From contig JAEUHH010000008.1 in assembly GCA_016795505.1 (NCBI GenBank), forward strand, positions 1-64,000: a stretch of DNA of 64,000 nucleotides. Reading direction: 5' to 3'. The stretch comes from Verrucomicrobiales bacterium. GTDB lineage: Bacteria > Verrucomicrobiota > Verrucomicrobiia > Verrucomicrobiales > DEV007. Position numbers and translations under genes: made by a program. Below the pieces are notes generated by a model that ran no database searches, had not been told where the DNA came from, and was given only the letters and a program-made list of their open reading frames with translations. Positions 35,840 to 48,336 of the stretch are shown piece after piece. Position 1 is the first letter of the stretch. The number at the start of each line of letters is the position of its first letter.

Positions 35840-36235
35840 ATGAAGATCAGCAAAGAATCCCGTCGCGTGGCCCGGCAACTGATGAAGTTGACGGTGAAGG
35901 ACGGTCAGGTCGATCCGATCATCGTCCGCCGGGTGGTGGATGGTTTGAAGCGCGACAAATCCCGCGGCTACATCGGCAAGATTGCCGCCTACGCCCGTCT
36001 GGTGCGTCTGGAGCTGGATCGCCGACATGCCGTGGTGGAAAGCGCCGAGGCGCTGGATGCCGCCACTCAGGCGAGCGTGACGACCGCTCTTCAGAAAAAA
36101 TATGGAGCCGGCGTGACTTTGGAATTTTCAGTGAATCCTGCCCTGCTCGGCGGCATGCGCGTGCGTGTCGGCAGCGATGTGTGGGATGGCAGTGTGAAGG
36201 GGCGGTTGGACCGTCTCCGCGACCGCATCGGATGA
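35840..36235 (+). CDS. atpH: ATP synthase F1 subunit delta, short form
   Basis: 131 aa, shorter than the usual 175-185 aa of bacterial delta (OSCP). The N-terminal helical bundle that binds the top of F1 is reduced to about 60 residues, while the C-terminal part that contacts subunit b is intact: [20 protein letters not shown] with the conserved GG and D, then [11 protein letters not shown]. Position between atpF and atpA supports the call. The ATG at 35840 is the first in frame after the atpF stop. Short delta subunits are plausible in this lineage, but I cannot compare relatives here. Confidence 0.88.
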   Translation: MKISKESRRVARQLMKLTVKDGQVDPIIVRRVVDGLKRDKSRGYIGKIAAYARLVRLELDRRHAVVESAEALDAATQASVTTALQKKYGAGVTLEFSVNPALLGGMRVRVGSDVWDGSVKGRLDRLRDRIG

Positions 36236-36290
36236 TGCGATATTCGAAATAACCTTTTTTAAAGACCAACGATTCAACGGACGAAGAGCC

Positions 36291-37826
<1,536 letters not shown>

Positions 37827-37872
37827 TCGTCCACTCCGCGACCCGGAAACCCAGAACCGACGCCCCCCACCG

Positions 37873-40249
<2,377 letters not shown>

Positions 40250-40300
40250 GGAATTCGTCGACAGGATTCAATTTTCAGAACCTACGCCCCTCTCGCCATC

Positions 40301-40708
40301 ATGCCGATGCGTCTTGAAATCGTCACTCCGGAAAAGCGCACCTTTTCCGATCTCGTCGATCTGGTCGTGATCCCCGGGGTGGAAGGTGAGATGGGCGTGC
40401 TGGAGAACCACGCCGCCCTCGTCACGACGCTGGCCCCCGGAGAACTCCGCTACGCCAAAGGCGGCGAGGAGCACGAACTGGCGGTGGGCGAAGGCATCGT
40501 CGAGATCACCGGGACCAGTGTCTCGGTGCTCACCGACCTCGCCATCGCCGAAGCTGACATCGACGAAGCCGCCGTGGCGGCCGCTCTGGAACGGGCGGAG
40601 AAGGCGCTGCAGGAAAAACTCGGCGACGAGGAGATCGCCACGGTGCAGGCCGCCATCCAAAAATCGATGGCCCAGCTCCATCTGAAGCGGAAGCGCCGTC
40701 GCGTCTGA
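40301..40708 (+). CDS. atpC: ATP synthase F1 subunit epsilon
   Basis: 135 aa. An N-terminal beta-sandwich (MRLEIVTPEKRTFSDLVDLV, then PGVEGEMGVLENHAAL, matching the conserved G-E-x-G-x-L-x-x-H-A) is followed by the two-helix C-terminal domain (IDEAAVAAALERAEKAL) that can extend to inhibit ATP hydrolysis. Last gene of the operon. Behind it lie a GC-rich palindrome (CCGGCGGCCGCCGG at 40724-40737) and repeat cluster 6; no classic U-tract terminator is visible. Confidence 0.95.
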   Translation: MPMRLEIVTPEKRTFSDLVDLVVIPGVEGEMGVLENHAALVTTLAPGELRYAKGGEEHELAVGEGIVEITGTSVSVLTDLAIAEADIDEAAVAAALERAEKALQEKLGDEEIATVQAAIQKSMAQLHLKRKRRRV

Positions 40709-40769
40709 GGCGATTTGCGATTTCCGGCGGCCGCCGGTTGGTTTGCCAAGGTTTTTATGCCGACGGTCG

Positions 40770-40835
40770 CGATGAGACCCTTTTTCATCGGCGATGGAAC
40801 CCTGTTGGATCGGCGATGATACCCTGTTGGATCGG
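40770..40835. repeat. 22-bp repeat cluster 6 (three units, reversed cores)
   Basis: Units at 40770-40791, 40792-40813 and 40814-40835. All three carry the core in reverse (ACCCTGTT; the first is altered to ACCCTTTT) within the same CGAT/ATCGG frame. The cluster sits in the convergent gap between atpC and the LPS gene, 62 bp and 18 bp from the two stop codons. Confidence 0.9.
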
Positions 40836-40852
40836 AAATCCGTGGTGGTGGG

Positions 40853-42820
40853 TCAGGCCGGTTGGTGGGTGAGCAGGGCGATGGCGCCTTGAGCGACGAC
40901 TTCGGGGTCCACGCCGAGCATGCAGCGGAAATCGCGGGGACATTCGCGCAAAAAGCAGGGGCTGCATTCCACGTGCCGCCGATAGACACGGTGTCCGGAG
41001 CCGAGTGGCCGGGTCCAGGCGGGCTCGGTGGAGCCGAAGACAGCCACGGTGGGCACGCCGAGCAGGGCGGCAAGATGCATGGTGCCGGTGTCGTTGGTGA
41101 TGATCAGGTCGCAGCCGCTGACGGCTTCGATGAGTTCGTCGAGAGTGGTCGAGCCGACGCGGTTGTCGCAGCCGTCGCCGATGAGGGCGGCCAGCTTCTC
41201 GCCGATGGGGCGCTCGGCCGGGCTGCCGAACAAGATCAGCCCGCAGCCGGTGGCGTCGCGCAGGCGGCGGGCGACGGTGGCGAAGCGGTCCTCGGGCCAG
41301 CGTTTGGCAGCGCCATACTCTGCGCCGGGGCAGATGCCGACTAGCAGAGGCTGGCCATCTGGACGGGCGCCGGCTTTGGTCGGCAGCGGCGGTGTCTCGA
41401 TCGCCTGGCTTTCCTCCGCAATGTCGGCTCCGGCATGGGCGGCGAGATGCAGATAGCTGTGGGCGTGGTGGCGCGGTGGGCCGGGCGGCGGGGGCGGGAC
41501 GACTTGATCGAGCAACCAGTGGCGGTGGTGGCCGCGAAAGCCGGCGATGCGGGGGATGCCGGCCAGCCAGGCCTCCAGTGCCGCGCGCAGCGATCCGGGA
41601 AAGAGCAGCGCGGCGTCATAGCATCCGGTCTGGCGCAGGCGACGGGCGACATGGCGTGGCTTTTCCCGGCGCTGCAGGGTGACGATCTCATCGATGCCGG
41701 GAACGCGCCGCCAGACCGGGGCGAGCGAGTCGCGGCACAGGATGGTGAGATGGAGATCGGGCCGGGTCGCCCGGATGGCCCGGATGGCAGGCACTGCCAT
41801 GCAGGCGTCGCCGAGGGGGTTCGGCGAACGCAGGAGGAGCCGGAAGGGCTTCAGTTGGTGGTCATCGCCTTCGGGGAGATGGTAGCCTCGCTTGTTCTGA
41901 CCGAGCAGAAAGGCCGGCTTCGGGGTTTTCCACCGGTCGTGCAGCCAGAACCACTCCTCGGGTGCCTCGCGGATGGCGTATTCCAGTTCACGATTGAGCG
42001 CGTGGGTGAGGCGGGCGGCTTCGGCGGCAAAGTCGGCCGGCTTTTCGTCGGGTGGAAAATGGGGCGGCTGATAGACGACCCGCCAGCGGCCGGGGCCGTC
42101 GGGCAACAGGGAGGTGGTGACGATGGGGGCGCCGGTGCGGAGGCTGAGCAGGGCGGGTAGGTTGGTGGTCGAGGCGAGTCGGCCGAAAAACGGACTCCAG
42201 ATCCCGAGATCGCCGGCGTGCTGGTCGATGAGGATGCCGATGCCGCCTCCTTCGCGGAGGTGTTTCAGGGGGCCGTAGACGCCGGTGGTCTTGTCAAAGA
42301 GGGCGACTCCGATGCGCCCCCTTTGTTCGACTACGTGGCGGTTGATGAACGGGTTCTCCAGCGCCCGATACATGGTGGCGGGGGCGACGCCGGGGCCGAG
42401 CGAGGGCAATTGGGAATACAGCTCCCAGGGACCGAGGTGCGAGATGGCAGCGATGAGGCCTTTTCCACGGGCGGCGGCGGCCTCAATGTGTTCGCGGCCC
42501 ACGTAGGTAACAAGCTCCTCGGCTTTTCCGGGCGGCTGGGCGGAAAGCTTGAGACTGACGAGGAAATTGCGACCGATGGCCTCGAACTGCCGGCGATTGA
42601 CGGTCGCGAGCCTGCGGGAATCGTGCTCGTCGGAGAGGGCAATGCGCAGATTCCGGGCGACGAGCCGGCGGTAGGGCAGGGCAAAGGCCCAAATAATCCG
42701 GCCGCTCCATTTTCCGACCCACAGGCACGCGCCGAGGGGAAGAAAGGCGGCAGTGGCAACGATCGAACGGTAGCCGAGGTAGGCGAGATACTGCAGGCTG
42801 GTCTTGGCCGCTCCCTTCAC
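40853..42820 (-). CDS. Fusion of lipid A acyltransferase (LpxL-like) and heptosyltransferase (GT9)
   Basis: 655 aa. Residues 1-310 match the LpxL/HtrB family of late lipid A acyltransferases: an N-terminal membrane anchor, then H128-L-G-P-W-E133 in AISHLGPWELY (the HX4(D/E) catalytic motif), IGILIDQHAGDLGIWSPFFG, and WFWLHDRWK. Residues about 325-650 are a GT9 ADP-heptose:LPS heptosyltransferase: RLLLRSPNPLGDACMAVPAI, ICPGAEYGAAKRWP and ITNDTGTMHLAALLGVPTVA. The two halves normally come from separate genes of LPS assembly. Both motifs are intact, so the protein should acylate lipid A and add a core heptose at the inner membrane. The frame is continuous; this is not a misread of two genes. Confidence 0.92.
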   Translation of the reverse strand: MKGAAKTSLQYLAYLGYRSIVATAAFLPLGACLWVGKWSGRIIWAFALPYRRLVARNLRIALSDEHDSRRLATVNRRQFEAIGRNFLVSLKLSAQPPGKAEELVTYVGREHIEAAAARGKGLIAAISHLGPWELYSQLPSLGPGVAPATMYRALENPFINRHVVEQRGRIGVALFDKTTGVYGPLKHLREGGGIGILIDQHAGDLGIWSPFFGRLASTTNLPALLSLRTGAPIVTTSLLPDGPGRWRVVYQPPHFPPDEKPADFAAEAARLTHALNRELEYAIREAPEEWFWLHDRWKTPKPAFLLGQNKRGYHLPEGDDHQLKPFRLLLRSPNPLGDACMAVPAIRAIRATRPDLHLTILCRDSLAPVWRRVPGIDEIVTLQRREKPRHVARRLRQTGCYDAALLFPGSLRAALEAWLAGIPRIAGFRGHHRHWLLDQVVPPPPPGPPRHHAHSYLHLAAHAGADIAEESQAIETPPLPTKAGARPDGQPLLVGICPGAEYGAAKRWPEDRFATVARRLRDATGCGLILFGSPAERPIGEKLAALIGDGCDNRVGSTTLDELIEAVSGCDLIITNDTGTMHLAALLGVPTVAVFGSTEPAWTRPLGSGHRVYRRHVECSPCFLRECPRDFRCMLGVDPEVVAQGAIALLTHQPA

Positions 42821-42892
42821 GAGACAGGCAGGTGGTGAGGGATGGGCTGCTCCAGCCGGGTCAGCAGCGAGGCGAGCCTGCGGCCAAAGCCA

Positions 42893-43501
42893 TCACTTGG
42901 GCGCTGCCGGCGGCGGTGTGCCTGATGGAGGCGCCGCCGGGGCGGGGGCATCGGCTTTCTTCGGGGCTTCGGCCGGAGCGGCCGGAGCCGGAGAGGGCGA
43001 AGCTGCCGGGGCCGGAGTGGGCGTTGGCGTCGCTGCCGGTGCCGGAGTTGCGGGAGCCGGAGTTGCGGGAGCCGGAGTTGCGGGAGCCGGAGTGGCAGGA
43101 GCCGGAGCTGCGGGAGCCGGAGTGGCAGGAGCCGGAGTGGCAGGATCAGCTGCCTTTTCCACTTCCGGCATCGGGAGATTGGAGATCGAGGGCGGCTCGG
43201 TGGGAAAAGCTGTCTCGGCCGGAGGCGTCGGAAGGAGTTCGCCGGGGTCGCTGGCTTTGAGTTCGCGGGTCTTCAATACGGCCAGCAACACGGCGGACGA
43301 GAGGAAGATGGTGGCGAGCCAGACAGTGCCTTTTTGCAGAACGTCAGTGGTGTGGGCACCCGCGAGGGAATCCATCATACCGCCGCCGAAGGCCGCACCG
43401 AGGCCTTCCTGCTTGGGACGCTGCATCAGGACGATGAGAATGAGTAGAATACTCACGATCACCATCACGACCATTAAAATACCAATAAAAATTGAGAGCA
43501 T
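42893..43501 (-). CDS. secG: Preprotein translocase subunit SecG with long Pro/Ala tail
   Basis: About 202 aa, against 75-110 aa for most SecG. The ATG at 43501 gives a normal SecG start: helix 1 (LSIFIGILMVVMVIVSILL), then the conserved loop VLMQRPKQEGLGAAFGGG and helix 2 (WLATIFLSSAVLLAVLK). SecG aids export through SecYEG. After residue 80 comes a low-complexity tail of about 115 residues, largely Pro, Ala and Thr, encoded by a 15-bp tandem repeat (43041-43145). The open frame extends upstream to 43666 but adds nothing SecG-like. Confidence 0.9.
   Translation of the reverse strand: MLSIFIGILMVVMVIVSILLILIVLMQRPKQEGLGAAFGGGMMDSLAGAHTTDVLQKGTVWLATIFLSSAVLLAVLKTRELKASDPGELLPTPPAETAFPTEPPSISNLPMPEVEKAADPATPAPATPAPAAPAPATPAPATPAPATPAPATPAPAATPTPTPAPAASPSPAPAAPAEAPKKADAPAPAAPPSGTPPPAAPK
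43041..43145. repeat. 15-bp tandem repeats encoding a Pro-Ala-rich SecG tail
   Basis: About seven copies of a 15-bp unit close to GCCGGAGTTGCGGGA (with AGTGGCAGGA and AGCTGCGGGA variants). On the minus strand each encodes five residues of the P-A-T-P-A type, so copy changes keep the frame. Confidence 0.85.
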
Positions 43502-43585
43502 GGGGCGGGAATATGCGTCACCCTCAAGCCATTGTAAAGTCAGACGGCAATTCGGTGGCAAGGCCGGTTGCGACGCCCTTTTTCC

Positions 43586-45790
43586 ATGCCTGAATCCGCT
43601 CCTAACCGGGAACATGATCGGCCTGTCCGTGAGTTGAGCGGAGAGGTGGAATCGGTCGTGTTCCACAACGAGGAAAACGGCTACACGGTGATGAGGATGC
43701 GGGTGGCGGGGCGCGACGATGGACCGGTCACGGTCGTCGGGAATCTGCCGGCCATCACGGCAGGGGAGCGGGTGCGGGCGAAGGGTGTGTGGATCGACGA
43801 CCGGCAGTATGGCCAGCAGTTCCGGGCGGAAAAGCTGGAGGCCGAGGCGCCGGTCAGCCTGAAGGGGATAGAGCGCTTCCTAGGCAGCGGCTTGATCGAG
43901 GGGATCGGCAAGGAATATGCGCACCGCATCGTGGAAAAGTTCGGCGCGGGGGTGTTTGACGTGATCGATCAGGCATCGCAGCGGCTGGAGGAGATCGACG
44001 GCATCGGCCCGAAGCGCCGGAGGCAAATCAAGGAGTCATGGAAACGCCAGAGGGCCGTCCGGGGCATCATGGTCTTTCTGCACAGCCAGGGAATCAGCGC
44101 GGCGCGGGCTCTGCGGATCTATAAGACGTATGGGGAGGAGGCGGTGGATGTCCTGCGCAGCAATCCCTACCGGCTGGCCGAAGAGATCCCCGGGATCGGG
44201 TTCAAGACGGCGGATGAGATCGCCAGCCGCATGGGGCAGGCGCCGGACGCGCCGGCCCGCCTCGAGGCCGGGGTCGGCTATGTGTTGAAACAGGCCGCGG
44301 GGAGCGCCGGACACTGTGCCCTGCCTTGGGATGAGTTGAGTCGTCAGGCTACGGAGATACTCGGGGTGGACGCACCGCAGATCGAGCGGGTGATGGCTCG
44401 CCTGGTGGCGGCGGAGGTGCTGATCGAGGATGCAATCGCCGGAGAGAAGCTCGTTTATCTGCCGGAATACCACGCCGCCGAGCACCACATCGCGGAGCGG
44501 GTGAGGAATCTGGTTTCCCGGCCGGCTGATTTTCCCCCGATCGATGCGACACGGGCGATCGAGTGGAGCGAGCGAGAGTCGAAGCTGCAACTGGGCGCGG
44601 AGCAGCGGCGAGCGGTGATGGCGGCGCTGGGAAGCCGGTTCCTCATCATCACCGGGGGCCCCGGGGTGGGCAAAACCACGATCCTGCGCACGGTCCTCGC
44701 GATTCTGGAGCGCAAAGGGGTGGCGCCGGTTTTGTGCGCCCCGACCGGTCGGGCCGCCCGTCGCCTGGCGGAGAGCACGGGCATGGAAGCAGGGACGATT
44801 CATCGTCTTTTGGAGTACCAGTCCGACGGACGGTTCGGAAGGGGGCGGGCGAAACCTCTGGATGGCGATCTCTTCGTCGTCGATGAGGCATCGATGATCG
44901 ACGTGGTGTTGATGCGGCAGTTCCTCGACGCCGTCCCGGATGCCGGTCATGTGTTGCTGGTGGGCGATGTGGACCAGTTGCCGTCGGTGGGGCCCGGCCG
45001 GGTGCTCGGGGATCTGATCGACAGCGGCGTGGTACCGACGATGCGGTTGACGGAGATTTTCCGTCAGGCTGCAGCCAGCCGGATCGTCACGGAGGCCCAC
45101 CGGATCAATCAGGGGCAGATGCCTGATCTGGCCGCGGGCGGGGCGGACACGGATTTCTTTTTCATCGAGCGCACCGATCCCGAGGCACTGGCCGCCACGC
45201 TGGTCGAGGTGGTCGCCCGGAGGCTGCCTGCCCGTTACGGCTGCGATCCGACCCGGGACATCCAGGTGCTGTCGCCGATGAATCGCCACAGCCTGGGCAC
45301 GCGCCAGCTCAATGCCCGACTCCAGGCGGCGCTGAATCCCGCCGAGGGCTGGAAATTCGAGGTCGAGCGCTTCGGGGTCGTTTTCCGAGCCGGGGACAAG
45401 GTGATCCAGATGCGGAACAACTATGAGAAGGATGTCTTCAACGGTGACATCGGCATCATCCGGGAGATCACCACCGATCCCGCCCGCATCGAGGTGGTCT
45501 TCGACGGAGATCGGACGGTGGACTATGAGCCTGGTGAACTCGACGAGTTGCAACTCGCCTACGCGATCACCATTCACAAGTCACAGGGCAGTGAGTTTCC
45601 CATCGTGGTCATTCCCGTGAGCACGCAGCACTATGTGATGCTGCAGCGGAACCTCCTCTACACCGGTATCACACGGGGCAAGCGACGCGTCGTCCTGATC
45701 GGCGACCCGAAGGCGCTGGCGATCGCGGTGGGCAACCGGGAGTCGATGAAGCGCTGGACCGGTCTGCGGGAAAGGCTGGTGGCCCGGTGA
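43586..45790 (+). CDS. recD2: RecD2-type DNA helicase
   Basis: 734 aa SF1B 5'-3' helicase, the stand-alone RecD2 found outside RecBCD. An N-terminal OB-like domain (ELSGEVESVVFHNEENGYTV) and helix-hairpin-helix region (EIDGIGPKRRRQIKESW, EEIPGIGFKTADEIASRMG) precede the motor. Walker A is GGPGVGKTT at about residues 356-364, followed by APTGRAARRL, VVDEASMID (Walker B), GDVDQLPSVGPG, and, in the C-terminal 2A domain, YAITIHKSQGSEFP and LYTGITRGKR. It probably works in repair or replication restart. I use the ATG at 43586 rather than a TTG at 43568. It diverges from secG. Confidence 0.95.
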   Translation: MPESAPNREHDRPVRELSGEVESVVFHNEENGYTVMRMRVAGRDDGPVTVVGNLPAITAGERVRAKGVWIDDRQYGQQFRAEKLEAEAPVSLKGIERFLGSGLIEGIGKEYAHRIVEKFGAGVFDVIDQASQRLEEIDGIGPKRRRQIKESWKRQRAVRGIMVFLHSQGISAARALRIYKTYGEEAVDVLRSNPYRLAEEIPGIGFKTADEIASRMGQAPDAPARLEAGVGYVLKQAAGSAGHCALPWDELSRQATEILGVDAPQIERVMARLVAAEVLIEDAIAGEKLVYLPEYHAAEHHIAERVRNLVSRPADFPPIDATRAIEWSERESKLQLGAEQRRAVMAALGSRFLIITGGPGVGKTTILRTVLAILERKGVAPVLCAPTGRAARRLAESTGMEAGTIHRLLEYQSDGRFGRGRAKPLDGDLFVVDEASMIDVVLMRQFLDAVPDAGHVLLVGDVDQLPSVGPGRVLGDLIDSGVVPTMRLTEIFRQAAASRIVTEAHRINQGQMPDLAAGGADTDFFFIERTDPEALAATLVEVVARRLPARYGCDPTRDIQVLSPMNRHSLGTRQLNARLQAALNPAEGWKFEVERFGVVFRAGDKVIQMRNNYEKDVFNGDIGIIREITTDPARIEVVFDGDRTVDYEPGELDELQLAYAITIHKSQGSEFPIVVIPVSTQHYVMLQRNLLYTGITRGKRRVVLIGDPKALAIAVGNRESMKRWTGLRERLVAR

Positions 45791-45854
45791 CGGTGGCCTT
45801 TCGCGGGGCATTCCGACCCAGATGGGTGGATGATCGAAAGAAAATCGACGATGC

Positions 45855-45884
45855 TTGCGGGATTTGAATTGTGGAAATTATAGG
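45855..45884 (+). promoter_or_regulatory. Candidate promoter of the GT2 gene
   Basis: TTGCGG (45855-45860) and TATAGG (45879-45884) are separated by 18 bp in an AT-rich dip between recD2 and the glycosyltransferase gene. Both hexamers are partial matches to the sigma70 type. About 110 bp of leader would precede the GT2 start. Confidence 0.35.
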
Positions 45885-45994
45885 AATCTGCTATCAACAG
45901 AATGCCGGGAGCGGCGTTCCTTTCTTTTTCCTGAAGCGGCACCAAGCCGCAAGCCACGGGATCGGAGGGCGGTGCCCGCGTCGGCGGTGACCCC

Positions 45995-47200
45995 ATGACT
46001 GTTGTTTTCTGGCTTTGCTTGTTTCTGGTGGGATACACCTACGCCGGGTATCCACTGTTGTTGCGCGGTTTGGCCGGGTGGTGCCGATGGCGAGAGGCGC
46101 GGCGGCGGGCCCAGGAGGACAGGCGTCTGGCTCGGGCCAGGCGTCGTGCTCCCGCGGTGGCCGTTCCGATGCCGGAGCCGTCGACGCCGCCCGGTTTGAT
46201 TTCGATCGTGATCGTCGTCTACAACGAAGCGAACCGCATCGCCGGCCGTTTGGAGAATCTGGGCCAGTGCGAGCGGCCGTGGGACACTGAGGTCATCCTC
46301 GTCTGCGATGGCTGCACCGACGACACGGCGGCAATCGCGCGGACCTGCCCGGGTGGACTCACCGTGAAGGTGGTCGAGCAGGAGACCCGGCAGGGCAAAG
46401 CCAGCGGGCTCAATCGCGGCATCGCCGAGGCACGGGGCGAAATCGTGGTTTTCGCCGATGCCAGGCAGCGCTTTAATCGTTATGCCCTCGTCCGGTTGGT
46501 GGCTCCCTTCGCCGACCCCGCGGTGGCGGCTGTGAGCGGGAATCTCGACATCGCCGCCTCGGGACAGGGCGCCGGCGCCGGCATTGATGCCTACTGGAAA
46601 CTGGAGCGACTGATCCGCCGGCTGGAGTCCGAGATTGACTCGGCCATCGGCTGCACGGGAGCCATCTACGCCCTGCGGCGCGAGGCCTACGAGCCTCTGC
46701 CGGCGGATACCATCCTTGACGATGTCGTCATCCCGATGCGTGCCCTGGTCGCGGGCGGTCGGGTGTTGTTCGAAAGCGAAGCCATGGCTTTCGATCCGCA
46801 GGAACTGGCCCCCGACCACGAAAAACGTCGCAAGATCCGCACCCTGGCGGGGAATTACCAGATGCTCTTCCGCCATCCCGGCTGGCTGCTGCCGTGGCGG
46901 AACCGGGCGTGGTGGCAACTCATTTCGCACAAATACCTCCGGCTTGCCGGACCGTTCCTGCTGGCGGTCTGCCTCGTCAGCTCGGTCTGGCTGGCGCGAG
47001 AGAGCGTATTTTTCCGCATCGCCTTGGTTGGTCAATTGATTTGTTATGGCGTCGCGCTGTGTGGTCTGGCTTTTCGAGCGATTCGCTCGCCGCTGTTCAC
47101 CGCTCCGGCCGGCTTTCTCTTTCTTCAATGGCAGGGATTGCGCGCCTTTTTCCACTACCTGCGCCTGCGCCGGACCGCCCGCGGCGGAGTCTGGTCGTGA
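45995..47200 (+). CDS. Membrane glycosyltransferase, family 2
   Basis: 401 aa. An N-terminal helix (TVVFWLCLFLVGYTYAGYPL) and two to three C-terminal helices flank a GT2 domain. LISIVIVVYNEANRIAGRLENL starts the fold. VCDGCTDDTA binds the nucleotide sugar, VVFADARQRF stands in the DXD position, GCTGAIYALRREAY follows, and ILDDVVIPM with QELAPDHEKRRKIRTLAGNY carries the catalytic D and the QXXRK-type end. The layout is that of processive synthases such as PgaC or hyaluronan synthase, without PilZ. It is followed by a deacetylase-like gene, fitting a secreted polysaccharide. Sugar unknown. Confidence 0.9.
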   Translation: MTVVFWLCLFLVGYTYAGYPLLLRGLAGWCRWREARRRAQEDRRLARARRRAPAVAVPMPEPSTPPGLISIVIVVYNEANRIAGRLENLGQCERPWDTEVILVCDGCTDDTAAIARTCPGGLTVKVVEQETRQGKASGLNRGIAEARGEIVVFADARQRFNRYALVRLVAPFADPAVAAVSGNLDIAASGQGAGAGIDAYWKLERLIRRLESEIDSAIGCTGAIYALRREAYEPLPADTILDDVVIPMRALVAGGRVLFESEAMAFDPQELAPDHEKRRKIRTLAGNYQMLFRHPGWLLPWRNRAWWQLISHKYLRLAGPFLLAVCLVSSVWLARESVFFRIALVGQLICYGVALCGLAFRAIRSPLFTAPAGFLFLQWQGLRAFFHYLRLRRTARGGVWS

Positions 47201-47253
47201 ATGGCCGCTTGTCAGGGGCGACATTCGCGTCCAATTAGGCTCCTGCACTGACG

Positions 47254-48336
47254 ATGCTTCGCGCCTTCGACAAATGGCTGCTCCCCTGGCTGCTACGCCG
47301 CCGGCCCCGCGCCGGGGGTGGGCCGCGACACGTGATGCTGGCGGTCTGCGATCACTTCGAGCCACTGCATGGCTCCGATCGCGAGGGAGCGCTGCGTCGC
47401 TTGGAGATCTGGCGCCGGGAGTTTCCCCGTTTTGCCGCCGACTTCCGCGATGCCGATGGCCAGCCACCGCGACACACTTTTTTTTATCCCATCGAGCAGT
47501 ACGACCCCGGCTTGCTCGCGCCGCTGGCCGAGCTGTGTCACCAGACCGGCTCCGAGGTGGAGATCCATCTTCATCACGACCGCGACACTCCCGAGGGTCT
47601 CACCGCCGCATTGGAGCAGGGGAAGCGCGATCTGGCTGCCCACGGTCTGCTGGCCCGCGATGCCTCCGGCTCGGTACGCTACGGCTTTATCCACGGAAAC
47701 TGGGCGCTCAACCACTCCCACCCTGACGGACTCGGCTGTGGTGTCGAGCGAGAGATTCCCATCCTGCGACAGACGGGATGCTACGCCGATTTCACCATGC
47801 CCTCCGCGCCGTCGCCGACCCAGGCCCGCGTGGTCAATACCATCGGTTACCTGCCCGACCTGCCTGGCCGCCGCGCGATCGATGGACTGGAGCCGGCTGC
47901 GGTCGGGCGGACCGTCGCTTGGCGGGACGATCCCCGGCGCCTTCTCGCCATCCAGGGACCGCTGGCTCTCAACACCGGCCGCCGGAAATGGGGTCTCATC
48001 CCCCGTGTCGAGAATGGCGATCTCACCGGGGCCAATCCCGCCACCCTCCAGAGGCTTGGCGTCGCGATCGCCGAGGCCATCCATGTGGAGGGCCAGCCGG
48101 AGTGGGTTTTTGTGAAATACCACACCCATGGTGGCATCGAGTCCAATTTCCACATGCTGCTCGGCGATGCCATGCGCCGCTTTCACAACGATCTCGCCAG
48201 TCTCGACCGGTTCGGGTGTCGGCTTCACTACGTCAGTGCCCGCGAGATGGCGAATCTCGTGCATGCCGCCGAGGATGGTGCCACCGGCGATCCCGGCGCG
48301 CATCGCGACCACGTTTTCATCAGATCCAGCCCCTGA
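47254..48336 (+). CDS. Polysaccharide deacetylase-like protein
   Basis: 360 aa, no signal peptide. The chain resembles the NodB/deacetylase barrel seen in exopolysaccharide clusters: MLAVCDHFEPLHG at the first metal-site strand, EVEIHLHHDRDTPEGL with three His, YGFIHGNWALNHSHPDG, and KYHTHGG near the C-terminus. The many His and Asp suggest a metal site, though the classical T-F-D-D motif is not plain. It follows the GT2 gene by 53 bp, which supports a role in trimming acetyl groups or in a related hydrolytic step. Its last 17 bp overlap the 3' end of the convergent gene at 48320. Confidence 0.7.
   Translation: MLRAFDKWLLPWLLRRRPRAGGGPRHVMLAVCDHFEPLHGSDREGALRRLEIWRREFPRFAADFRDADGQPPRHTFFYPIEQYDPGLLAPLAELCHQTGSEVEIHLHHDRDTPEGLTAALEQGKRDLAAHGLLARDASGSVRYGFIHGNWALNHSHPDGLGCGVEREIPILRQTGCYADFTMPSAPSPTQARVVNTIGYLPDLPGRRAIDGLEPAAVGRTVAWRDDPRRLLAIQGPLALNTGRRKWGLIPRVENGDLTGANPATLQRLGVAIAEAIHVEGQPEWVFVKYHTHGGIESNFHMLLGDAMRRFHNDLASLDRFGCRLHYVSAREMANLVHAAEDGATGDPGAHRDHVFIRSSP

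Noticed and set aside
40709-40769. Intrinsic terminator behind atpC
   Set aside because: A GC-rich palindrome exists at 40724-40737, but no U-tract follows it directly.
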